NCBI GenBank assembly: GCA_004555955.1
Contig: SFJG01000028.1
Location: forward strand, 1-24,216
Direction of reading: 5' to 3'
Length of the DNA stretch: 24,216 bases
Source: Bacteroidales bacterium
Lineage (GTDB): Bacteria; Bacteroidota; Bacteroidia; Bacteroidales; Muribaculaceae
This document shows positions 15,936-23,661 of this stretch, in pieces. Numbering within the stretch: the first letter of the stretch is position 1; the number at the start of each line of letters is the position of its first letter. Under the pieces are notes generated by a model that was not told where the DNA came from, searched no databases, and worked only from the letters and a program-made list of their open reading frames with translations. Both the position numbers and the translations under genes were made by a program.

Positions 15936-15956
15936 CCTATTTACACAGCATACGTT

Positions 15957-16217
15957 ATGAAATTCGTTTATCGCACCGAAGGCACTTGTTGCCAAGCATT
16001 TGAAATAGAAGTCGACGACAACCGTCGCATCCAAAACGTAAACTTCTTCGGAGGTTGCAACGGCAACCTTCAAGGCATCTGCTCGCTCATCAAAGGTATG
16101 GATGCCGGCGAGGTGGTCGACCGCCTGCAAGGCATTCGCTGCGGCGCAAAATCGACATCCTGCCCCGACCAGCTCAGCAAAGCCCTCCGTCAACACGTCT
16201 TGGAAGAAACAAAATAG
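15957..16217 (+). CDS. TIGR03905 family TSCPD domain protein
   Basis: A complete 86-residue protein starting MKFVYRTEGTCCQAFEIEVD, with the hallmark TSCPDQL about residues 67-73 and FFGGCNGNLQGI in the middle. The cysteine pattern (C11, C12, GGC, CGAK, TSCPD) suggests metal or cofactor binding. The same domain occurs at the ends of some B12-dependent ribonucleotide reductases, but the function of the free-standing protein is unknown. It is 21 nt after the acyltransferase gene and 22 nt before rlmD. Confidence 0.88.
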   Translation: MKFVYRTEGTCCQAFEIEVDDNRRIQNVNFFGGCNGNLQGICSLIKGMDAGEVVDRLQGIRCGAKSTSCPDQLSKALRQHVLEETK

Positions 16218-16239
16218 TAACATTAAAAAAGCCACAACA

Positions 16240-17649
16240 TTGTCACGCAAACGTAAAGAATTGCCCGTAATCGAGGGCGTAAAGATAGAAGGCGTTGCCG
16301 CCGAAGGCAAGAGCATTGCTCGCGTCAACGACTTGGTCGTTTTCATCCCCTACGGCGCTCCCGGCGACATTGTCGACATCAAAATCGACAAGAAAAAACA
16401 CAGCTACGCCGAAGCGCATATCGTCCGCATGGTCGAACCATCGCCGCTTCGCTGCGAGCCCGTGTGCCAACACTTCGGCGTGTGCGGCGGTTGCAAATGG
16501 CAGCACCTGCCCTACGAAGAGCAACTCCGACACAAACGCACTCAAGTGTGCGATGCGCTGGAGCGTATTGCCAAAGTGGAGCTACCCGAAGTAAACCCTA
16601 TTTTAGGCTCGAAAAAGACGCTTTGTTATCGCAACAAACTGGAATATACCTTCTCCAACAAGAGTTGGCTGACGTTCGAGCAAATGCGCAGCGGCGAAGA
16701 GTTTCCCGACCGTAACGCTTTGGGATTTCACATTCCCGGCGCATTCGATAAGGTGCTCGACATCCACAAATGCCACCTGCAAGACGACCTGTCGAACCGC
16801 ATACGCTTGTTCATCCGCCGGTACACGCTCGACCGCGGCTACTCGTTCTACGACTTGAAAGCGCAACAAGGACTTATGCGTACGCTGATGGTGCGCATCG
16901 TTTCGACCGGAGAAGTGATGCTCGTCGTTGTCTTCGGCGAAAACAACCAAGAAGCGATTGCCGACGTGATGAACGCCGTGGCTGACCAATTCCCGCAAAT
17001 CACGTCGCTGCTTTACGTCGTCAACCTCAAGGCGAACGACACGATTACCGACCAAGAAGTGCTTACTTGGCGCGGCAGAGACTACATCGAAGAGCGTATG
17101 GAGAATCTCACCTTCCGCATCGGCGCCAAATCGTTCTACCAAACCAACTCCGAGCAAGCCTACGAACTCTACACGGTGGCACGCCGAATGGCAGACCTCA
17201 CAGGCAACGAACTCGTCTACGACCTCTATACCGGAACGGGAACGATTGCCAATTTCGTGGCGTCGCGCGCACGCAAAGTGGTTGGCATCGAGTACGTTCC
17301 GGAGGCTATCGAAGACGCAAAACTCAACTCTCAGGTCAACGGCATCGACAACACAATCTTCTATGCCGGCGATATGAAAGACATTCTTACCGACGATTTT
17401 GTGGCGCTACACGGACGTCCCGACGTGATGATTATCGACCCGCCGCGTGCCGGAATGCACACCGACGTGGTCAACGTGATTATGCGTGCCGAGCCCGAAC
17501 GTATTGTCTACGTTAGTTGCAACCCGGCAACTCAAGCGCGCGACATCGCCCTTCTCGATTCGAAATATAAAGTGATTGAAGTTCAGCCGGTCGACATGTT
17601 CCCACACACGCATCATGTTGAAAACGTAGTGCGCCTCGACCGCCGATAA
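16240..17649 (+). CDS. rlmD: 23S rRNA (uracil-5-)-methyltransferase, RumA/RlmD type
   Basis: Methylates C5 of a uridine in 23S rRNA (U1939 in E. coli) using SAM. There is no ATG near the natural N-terminus. The TTG at 16240 gives a protein beginning (M)SRKRKELPVIEGVKI, as homologues do, and 469 residues. The ATG at 16102 would add 46 residues read out of frame inside the TSCPD gene. It has a TRAM domain (about 10-68), an Fe-S motif C76-x5-C82-x2-C85, the SAM-binding motif YDLYTGTGTIANF, IDPPRAGMH, and YVSCNPAT with the catalytic cysteine. It is last of the dut run; its stop is 6 nt from the convergent tadA stop, with no terminator visible. Confidence 0.92.
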   Translation: MSRKRKELPVIEGVKIEGVAAEGKSIARVNDLVVFIPYGAPGDIVDIKIDKKKHSYAEAHIVRMVEPSPLRCEPVCQHFGVCGGCKWQHLPYEEQLRHKRTQVCDALERIAKVELPEVNPILGSKKTLCYRNKLEYTFSNKSWLTFEQMRSGEEFPDRNALGFHIPGAFDKVLDIHKCHLQDDLSNRIRLFIRRYTLDRGYSFYDLKAQQGLMRTLMVRIVSTGEVMLVVVFGENNQEAIADVMNAVADQFPQITSLLYVVNLKANDTITDQEVLTWRGRDYIEERMENLTFRIGAKSFYQTNSEQAYELYTVARRMADLTGNELVYDLYTGTGTIANFVASRARKVVGIEYVPEAIEDAKLNSQVNGIDNTIFYAGDMKDILTDDFVALHGRPDVMIIDPPRAGMHTDVVNVIMRAEPERIVYVSCNPATQARDIALLDSKYKVIEVQPVDMFPHTHHVENVVRLDRR

Positions 17650-17655
17650 CGGATT

Positions 17656-18090
17656 CTAACGCCTACGCGAGCGGAAAAACTCGGTAACTAATGCCGAACA
17701 TTCTTCAGCAAGACACCCTGAGACCACCTCGGTCTTGGGGTGAAATGGTTTTTCGCAATATGTATGAAAACCGCGCTTGTCGTCAGATGCGCCATAGACG
17801 ATGCGACTGATTTGGCTCCACGCGAGTGCTCCGGCGCACATCAAGCACGGTTCCAATGTGACGTAGAGCGTGCAATCCGTAAGATACTTTCCGCCCAGAG
17901 TAGCCGCAGCCGATGTAATGGCTTGCATCTCGGCATGTGCGGTTACGTCGGTTAAAGTTTCGGTGAGGTTATGCGCTCGCGCAATCACTCTGCCGTGACA
18001 CACAACGACTGCGCCAACCGGCACTTCGCCCTCGGCAGCCGCAGTTCGCGCCTCGCCGAGCGCCATTTTCATATAGCGTTCGTCTTCCAT
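17656..18090 (-). CDS. tadA: tRNA-specific adenosine deaminase
   Basis: Deaminates A34 to inosine in tRNA-Arg (ACG). The 144-residue protein has the cytidine-deaminase-fold zinc site: HAE at 52-54 (AHAEMQAI) and PCxxC at 81-85 (EPCLMCAGAL). GEVPVGAVVV near the N-terminus and GFHTY are also typical. Its ATG (18090-18088) overlaps the stop codon of the PorE-like gene by one base in the arrangement TAATG, which points to coupled translation from the same message. It is an essential housekeeping gene attached to an envelope gene; a functional link is unlikely. Confidence 0.94.
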   Translation of the reverse strand: MEDERYMKMALGEARTAAAEGEVPVGAVVVCHGRVIARAHNLTETLTDVTAHAEMQAITSAAATLGGKYLTDCTLYVTLEPCLMCAGALAWSQISRIVYGASDDKRGFHTYCEKPFHPKTEVVSGCLAEECSALVTEFFRSRRR

Positions 18091-20054
18091 TAGTTCATCT
18101 GATAAGTTAGCGACAGCACTTGAAACTCGGTGCGTCGATTGATTTGGTCGGCTGCGTCTTGGTCTTCTTCGCTCAAGCCCTTGATATAAGCCTCATCGAG
18201 AACCGTTCCTTCGGGGAATTGCGGATATAGACGATTGATGCGCTTAGTCACGGTCTTCGGCATCGTCTTGCCATAGCCGTGCGGCTGCAGGCGGTCGCGA
18301 CTGATGCCTTTCGACACCAAATAGTCGATTACCGACTCGGCGCGACGATTCGACAGATTTACATTGTATTCATCCGAGCCCCAACGGTCGGTATGCGCCG
18401 CCATTTCGATTGTTACGTTGGGATTCTCGTTGAGCACCTTGACTAGTTCGTCGAGAGCTGTTACGGTTTCGGGACGCAAATCGGCTTTGTCGAAGTCGTA
18501 GTAGACGTTTTCGATGAGCGAAGGCTTGTTGATTGCCGGTAGCACGAAGTCGACCCAATAGTTGGCATCTTCGTTCGTTGTGTCCGACTCAAACTCCTGA
18601 CGTTGATTTAGATAGCCTTTTGCTCCGGCAAGCATCACGTAGCGCACTCCCTGATTTAGCGCAAAGCGGAAGGTACCGTCGTCGCGAGCCACTTCTTTCT
18701 GCATCGTGCCGTCGTCGCCGACGATGCGTATTATGGCGCCCGGCACAGGTTCTTCGTCGACGTCACACACAGAGCCTTCGATGGTCACCTTCACCGGATT
18801 ATACGCAAAACTGTAGATATGGTCGTAGCCTCGTCCGTCGCCGCGGTTCGACGTAAAAAATCCCTCATCACCGCGACCAAATGTGATGCCGAAATCGTCG
18901 CCCGACGAGTTTATCGGATTGCGCATATTTTCTATCTGCCAATGGTTGTCGGCGAGCGGTTTTGCCTTAAAAATGTCGAGTCCGCCCATTCCCGGATGTC
19001 CGTCCGACGAAAAGTAGAGCGTGCCGTCGGAGTGTATGTAGGGGAAATCGTCGTTGCCCGCCGTGTTGATATCCGGACCCAAGTTTAGCAGCGACCCGGT
19101 CTTTTCTTTCAACGAAATTCGCCAAATATCATTGCCGCCGTATCCGCCGGGCATATTGCTGGCAAAGTAGAGATACTCGCCGTCGGGCGACACTGCCGGG
19201 TGTCCGAACGTCGACAACGTGTCGGGAATTACTTCAAACTTCTGCGCCGCCGACCATTGTGCGTCGCTGCGCTGTGCCGTATAGATTTCGACCGACGTCG
19301 ATGCATTCGGGTCGCGACGTGCCTTTGTCAGATACATCGTTTGCCCATCGGGGCTAAACGACACTATGCCTTCGTCAAACTCCGTATTGAGCTCGCCTTC
19401 GACAGCTTCAGGACGTTCCCATTGACCTTGCTCGTTTTTCTTTGCCACAAAGATATCGGCATTTTTCATACCGGTAATCTCGCTCTTTTTGTCGCCCAGA
19501 GCCTTCTCGGTGGTCGACGCCAAGTACAATTGGTCGAAGTCTGCCCCATAGAGCATAGGTGCAAAGTCGGACCGACGCGAATTCATCAGTTTGGCATATT
19601 TAACCTCGTAGCGAGTAGGCTCTTTCGCCCATTCCACGGCGTCGCGACATCCGGCAATGCCTTTGATTGCCAACGAATCGGTCGGCACTTTCGCAAGATA
19701 TGCCTCATATTCGCTTATTGCAGCCGTGTAGCGACCTTGACGATGTAACGCCTGCGCCAGGTAGAGCGTCGCCGTACTGTCGGGATAGCCGTAACGACGA
19801 GCATTGGCATACGCCGCCGACGCGCGCGACGACATGTTGAGCAGTCGATAGCAATTGCCCAACTTATATGCCACCATGCCGCGCTTGTCGCGCTCTTCCT
19901 TAGCCTTCAACTTGTTGTAGACCTTCTTATATGTCACCGAAGCATCGTAGTATTCGCCTCGGTCGAATTGCTCGTCGGCTGTGCTTAGTTTTGCGCTGCG
20001 GCAGCCCGTCAACATCCACCCCAGAGCGAACAATATATATAGCGTACGTTTCAT
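18090..20054 (-). CDS. PorE-like outer-membrane lipoprotein: TPR, PD40 propeller, carboxypeptidase-regulatory-like and OmpA domains
   Basis: A 654-residue lipoprotein: MKRTLYILFALGWMLTG then Cys18. This start replaces the ATG at 20135, whose extra 27 residues do not look like an export signal. Domains in order: TPR-like helices (about 22-150); a PD40/WD40-like beta-propeller (about 155-415) with blades such as SFSPDGQTMYLTKAR, AVSPDGEYLYFASN and YIHSDGTLYFSSDG; a carboxypeptidase-regulatory-like domain (422-505); and an OmpA peptidoglycan-binding domain (514-654) with YYDFDKADLRPET and NLSNRRAESV. This four-part order is that of PorE from the type IX secretion system of Porphyromonas, though paralogues occur in T9SS-negative Bacteroidota. 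No other T9SS gene is in the window. It is cotranscribed with tadA. Confidence 0.85.
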   Translation of the reverse strand: MKRTLYILFALGWMLTGCRSAKLSTADEQFDRGEYYDASVTYKKVYNKLKAKEERDKRGMVAYKLGNCYRLLNMSSRASAAYANARRYGYPDSTATLYLAQALHRQGRYTAAISEYEAYLAKVPTDSLAIKGIAGCRDAVEWAKEPTRYEVKYAKLMNSRRSDFAPMLYGADFDQLYLASTTEKALGDKKSEITGMKNADIFVAKKNEQGQWERPEAVEGELNTEFDEGIVSFSPDGQTMYLTKARRDPNASTSVEIYTAQRSDAQWSAAQKFEVIPDTLSTFGHPAVSPDGEYLYFASNMPGGYGGNDIWRISLKEKTGSLLNLGPDINTAGNDDFPYIHSDGTLYFSSDGHPGMGGLDIFKAKPLADNHWQIENMRNPINSSGDDFGITFGRGDEGFFTSNRGDGRGYDHIYSFAYNPVKVTIEGSVCDVDEEPVPGAIIRIVGDDGTMQKEVARDDGTFRFALNQGVRYVMLAGAKGYLNQRQEFESDTTNEDANYWVDFVLPAINKPSLIENVYYDFDKADLRPETVTALDELVKVLNENPNVTIEMAAHTDRWGSDEYNVNLSNRRAESVIDYLVSKGISRDRLQPHGYGKTMPKTVTKRINRLYPQFPEGTVLDEAYIKGLSEEDQDAADQINRRTEFQVLSLTYQMN

Positions 20055-20186
20055 TATCACATATTTTATATTATAACGAACGCCTATACCTTTTATTGCT
20101 TTTTCGAACGTTTTTTTGGAAAAGCATCGACGCACGACGAATCGGCATCTGCCTATTGTTATGTTTTGTTAATGTACCGGTTTTGC

Positions 20187-20217
20187 TTTTCTATATTCCG
20201 CATTTTCGCTACATTTG
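20187..20217 (+). promoter_or_regulatory. Possible galK promoter
   Basis: TACATTTG at 20210-20217 matches TAnnTTTG exactly; 19 nt upstream is TTTT (20187-20190) in place of TTTG. The predicted start near 20224 leaves about 54 nt before the galK ATG. No equally good promoter was seen for the divergent PorE-like gene. Confidence 0.5.
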
Positions 20218-20277
20218 GAAACTTAAAATCCACAGATTTAATACTTTGAAATTTTTAAACCGTCCATTTTTATTTAT

Positions 20278-21417
20278 ATGGAATTAAAAAACAAAATCAG
20301 TGAAGAGTTTAACAAACGCTTCAACAAGCCGGGTTCGGTGTATGCCTCGGCGGGACGAATCAACCTTATCGGCGAACATACCGACTATAACGGAGGGTTT
20401 GTATTCCCGGGAGCGATAGACAAAGTGATAATGGCAAAAATTGCGCCCAACGACACCGACAAGGTGCGTGTCTATTCCGTCGACCTTGACGACTACGCAG
20501 AGTTCGGTCTGAATGAGGCTGATGCTCCGAAGGCTTCTTGGGCACGCTACATCTTCGGTGTATGCCGGGAAGTTATTAAACGCGGAGGCATCGTGAAGGG
20601 CTTTGACACAGTGTTTGCCGGAAACGTTCCTCTCGGCGCCGGGCTCAGTTCTTCGGCGGCACTTGAGAGCTGTTTCGCTTTCGCCATTAACGACCTTTTC
20701 AACGACAATAGCATCGACAAGTTCGAGCTTGCAAAAATAGGACAGTCTACCGAACACAACTACTGCGGCGTGAATTGCGGCATCATGGACCAGTTCGCAT
20801 CAATTATGGGGAAGGCAGACAAACTTATGCGTCTCGACTGCCGTTCGATGGAATTTGAATACTTCCCCTTTGCCCCGGAAGATTACGAACTCATACTCAT
20901 CGACTCAAGGGTAAAACACGAACTCGCCGACTCTCCCTACAACAAGCGCCGCGCATCTTGCGAGCGTGTAGCGAAACGTCTCGGTCTGGACACTCTCCGC
21001 GATGCAACTATGCCGCTGCTCAATTCTATCCGTACCGACATCACAGCAGAAGACTATTTCCGCGCAAAATTCGTAATCGAAGAAAAAGAGCGCGTACTCG
21101 CCGTATGCGATGCACTTAACGCCGGCGACTATGAGACCGTCGGACGCATGATGTACGAAACCCATCGCGGACTGTCGGACGACTACGAGGTTAGCTGCGA
21201 GGAACTCGACTTCCTCAACGACATTGCTCGCGAATGCGGCGTGACCGGCTCGCGTATTATGGGTGGCGGCTTCGGCGGATGCACCATCAACCTCGTCAAG
21301 AAAGGCCTTAGCGACAAGTTTATCGAAACCGCAAAAACGCGATTTAACGAACGTTACGGTCACGAGCCGCAGGTCTATCCCGTTGTCATCTGCGACGGCG
21401 CGCACATCGTTGACTGA
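20278..21417 (+). CDS. galK: Galactokinase
   Basis: Phosphorylates alpha-D-galactose at O1 with ATP, the first step of the Leloir pathway. The 379-residue GHMP kinase shows the galactokinase signature GRINLIGEHTDYNGG (26-40), the ATP-binding loop PLGAGLSSSAALE (118-130), the catalytic aspartate in CGIMDQFAS (D171), and the C-terminal GGGFGGCTINLV motif. The ATG at 20278 puts the signature at the usual distance from the N-terminus. No galT, galE, mutarotase or sugar transporter adjoins it; the next gene, transketolase, begins 78 nt later with its own promoter-like sequence. Confidence 0.96.
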   Translation: MELKNKISEEFNKRFNKPGSVYASAGRINLIGEHTDYNGGFVFPGAIDKVIMAKIAPNDTDKVRVYSVDLDDYAEFGLNEADAPKASWARYIFGVCREVIKRGGIVKGFDTVFAGNVPLGAGLSSSAALESCFAFAINDLFNDNSIDKFELAKIGQSTEHNYCGVNCGIMDQFASIMGKADKLMRLDCRSMEFEYFPFAPEDYELILIDSRVKHELADSPYNKRRASCERVAKRLGLDTLRDATMPLLNSIRTDITAEDYFRAKFVIEEKERVLAVCDALNAGDYETVGRMMYETHRGLSDDYEVSCEELDFLNDIARECGVTGSRIMGGGFGGCTINLVKKGLSDKFIETAKTRFNERYGHEPQVYPVVICDGAHIVD

Positions 21418-21433
21418 TAATTTTTCCAATGGA

Positions 21434-21465
21434 TTTCAATTTTTGCAAAAATTTTACTATTTTTG
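21434..21465 (+). promoter_or_regulatory. Possible transketolase promoter
   Basis: TATTTTTG at 21458-21465 matches TAnnTTTG; TTTC (21434-21437) lies 20 nt upstream. The start near 21472 would leave a leader of about 24 nt. It sits in an AT-rich 78-nt gap after galK with no terminator, so read-through from galK is also likely. Confidence 0.5.
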
Positions 21466-21495
21466 TATCTTCAAAAAAAGAAAAAACAAATACTT

Positions 21496-23529
21496 ATGGA
21501 CATAAAGCAAATCAACAAAGCAGCCGACAATATGCGTATTCTCGAGGCTGCCATGGTAGAAAAGGCGAAATCAGGACATCCCGGCGGCGCTATGGGTGGC
21601 TCTGACTTTACCAATATTTTATACTCAAAATATCTTGTATTCGACCCCGAGAACCCGCATTGGTTCGCTCGCGACCGCTTCTTCCTCGACCCCGGTCATA
21701 TGTCGACAATGCTCTATGCAGCACTGTTCCTCTGCGGCAAATATACCGTCGACGACCTCAAAGGCTTCCGCCAATGGGGCTCGGTGACGCCCGGTCACCC
21801 AGAAGTTGACGTCGAACGCGGCGTCGAAAACGCTTCCGGTCCGCTCGGTCAAGGTCACGTTATGGCTGTCGGCTCGGCAATTGCCGAACGCTTCCTCGTG
21901 GCTCGCTTTGGCGACGTTGTTGCGCATAAGACTTATGCATTCATCTCCGACGGCGGTATCCAAGAGGAAATTTCGCAAGGTGCCGGACGTATTGCCGGTC
22001 TGTTGGGGCTGAGCAACCTTATCATGTTCTACGACAGCAACCGCGTGCAACTCGCTTCGATGGTCGACCAAGCATCGCACGAAGACACGGCTGCAAAATA
22101 TCGCGCTTGGAATTGGAACGTCATCGAAGTTGACGGCTCCGACGCAAAGCAAATCATGGAGGCTCTCGACAACGCCAACGCCGAAACCGAACGCCCGACT
22201 ATCATCATCGGTCACACCACAATGGGTAAAGGCTGCGTAACCGCCGACGGCGAAAACTTCGAGTCGCGCTGCAGCACACACGGCAACCCGCTGAGCAAAT
22301 CCGGCGCAAGCTACGAAAAAACCATCGAAAACCTCGGCGGCGACCCCAACGACCCCTGGAAAGTATTCCCCGAAACTGCCGCTCTCTACGAAGCACGACG
22401 CGCCGAACTCAAAGCCATCGTTGCCGACCGCAAGGCGAAATTCGACAAATGGGCTGCCGAAAATCCCGAAAAAGCAAAAGAATTGGACGACTGCATCGCA
22501 GGTCGCCTCCCCGAAATAGACTATCGCGCAATCGAGCACAAACCCGGCATCGCCACTCGACAATCGTCGGCTGACGTTCTCGCCGAACTCGGCGCTGTGA
22601 TGAATAATATGCTCGTTTCGTCGGCTGACTTGGCTAACAGCGACAAAACCGACGGATTCCTCAAAAAACGCGGCAGCCTCATTGCTCCGAACGCATTCGA
22701 CGGCACATTCCTGCAAGCCGGAGTTGCCGAGCTCACGATGGCTGCAATTATGAACGGTATCGCGCTTCACGGCGGTATGCACTGCGCTTGCGGTACATTC
22801 TTCGTATTCTCCGACTATATGAAGCCCGCTCTCCGTATGGCTGCGCTCATGCAACTCCCTGTAAAATACGTGTGGACTCACGACTCTTTCCGCGTGGGCG
22901 AAGACGGTCCGACTCACGAACCCGTTGAGCAAGAGGCTCAACTCCGCTTGATGGAAGAGTTGAAAAACCATGCCGGCAAAAACAGCGTACTCGTGCTTCG
23001 TCCCGCCGACAGCGCCGAAACAACGATTGCCTGGAAAATGGCGATGGAAAACCGCGAAACCCCAACTGCCCTCATCCTGTCGCGACAGAACTGCGCCGAC
23101 CTTCCTTCGACTTCGGGCGACCGCTTCGGCGATGCTTTGCAGATGGCGCGCGGAGGATACACCGTGGTCGATTGCACAAATCCCGATGCAGTCCTCGTTG
23201 CTAACGGCTCCGACGTTGCTCTGCTCGTCGGCGCTGCCGAAGCTCTTAAGGCCGAGGGTATTGATTGCCGCGTCGTGTCGGTGCCTTCTATCGGACTCTG
23301 GTTCGACCAACCCGAAGAATACCGCAACAACATCATTCCGCAAGGCGTTCCCGTTTTCGGAAAAACTTCGGGACTGCCTTCGACATTAGCACGTCTCGTC
23401 GGTCCGTCGGGCAAAGTGTCGGGCATGGAAAGTTTCGGATTCTCGGCTCCTGCCGGCGAACTCGACAAGCGTCTCGGATTCACCGTCGAACACACCGTTG
23501 CCGAAATCAAAGATTTCTTGAAAAAATAA
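21496..23529 (+). CDS. tkt: Transketolase
   Basis: Thiamine-diphosphate enzyme moving two-carbon units between sugar phosphates in the non-oxidative pentose phosphate pathway. The ATG at 21496 (MDIKQINKAADNMRIL) is chosen over 21463, whose extra residues come from an A-rich leader overlapping the promoter; this gives 677 residues. The N-terminal domain has KSGHPGGAMGG (H28) and FLDPGHMSTM. The cofactor motif reads SDGGIQEEIS...YDSNRV (151-182) with Ser where GDG has its first Gly. The pyrimidine domain has the VGEDGPTHEPVEQ segment with the catalytic glutamate, and the C-terminal domain ends the protein. Bacteroidota use this variant as their standard transketolase, to my knowledge. A long terminator follows. 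Confidence 0.93.
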   Translation: MDIKQINKAADNMRILEAAMVEKAKSGHPGGAMGGSDFTNILYSKYLVFDPENPHWFARDRFFLDPGHMSTMLYAALFLCGKYTVDDLKGFRQWGSVTPGHPEVDVERGVENASGPLGQGHVMAVGSAIAERFLVARFGDVVAHKTYAFISDGGIQEEISQGAGRIAGLLGLSNLIMFYDSNRVQLASMVDQASHEDTAAKYRAWNWNVIEVDGSDAKQIMEALDNANAETERPTIIIGHTTMGKGCVTADGENFESRCSTHGNPLSKSGASYEKTIENLGGDPNDPWKVFPETAALYEARRAELKAIVADRKAKFDKWAAENPEKAKELDDCIAGRLPEIDYRAIEHKPGIATRQSSADVLAELGAVMNNMLVSSADLANSDKTDGFLKKRGSLIAPNAFDGTFLQAGVAELTMAAIMNGIALHGGMHCACGTFFVFSDYMKPALRMAALMQLPVKYVWTHDSFRVGEDGPTHEPVEQEAQLRLMEELKNHAGKNSVLVLRPADSAETTIAWKMAMENRETPTALILSRQNCADLPSTSGDRFGDALQMARGGYTVVDCTNPDAVLVANGSDVALLVGAAEALKAEGIDCRVVSVPSIGLWFDQPEEYRNNIIPQGVPVFGKTSGLPSTLARLVGPSGKVSGMESFGFSAPAGELDKRLGFTVEHTVAEIKDFLKK

Positions 23530-23548
23530 TATTATTATTTACATCGTT

Positions 23549-23632
23549 GAGGCTGCACCAACTGAACTGCACCCCAAAAGTTAGACGCAAAACTTTTGGA
23601 GTGCAGTTCACACCGGCGCAGCTTCTTTTTTT
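23549..23632 (+). terminator. Very long hairpin terminator after transketolase, possibly built from IS3-type ends
   Basis: An inner stem of 20 positions (23563-23582 with 23591-23610, one C/A mismatch) carries an 8-nt loop. After an internal loop, an outer 8-bp stem pairs 23549-23556 with 23618-23625 (one G-U). Seven T follow at 23626-23632. Each inner arm reads outward-in as TGAACTGCAC(C/T)CCAAAAGTT, reminiscent of IS3-family terminal repeats. Confidence 0.75.
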
Positions 23633-23661
23633 GCATTTTCAGGCAATTGTTGCTAAATTTG
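23630..23661 (+). promoter_or_regulatory. Possible promoter before the phosphatase gene
   Basis: TTTG (23630-23633), 20 nt, TAAATTTG (23654-23661). If used, transcription would start near 23668, inside the stretch that appears to encode the phosphatase N-terminus, which conflicts with a normal signal peptide upstream. Confidence 0.45.

Noticed and set aside
21625..23343. A 572-codon open frame on the minus strand opposite transketolase
   Set aside because: It is an antisense shadow of a strongly codon-biased gene: low-complexity Val/Phe/Cys-rich translation, no domain, and full overlap with a certain gene. The same applies to long minus frames opposite leuC (2699-3556) and leuD/cimA (3510-4445), and to the plus-strand frame 7501-8262 opposite the neopullulanase gene.
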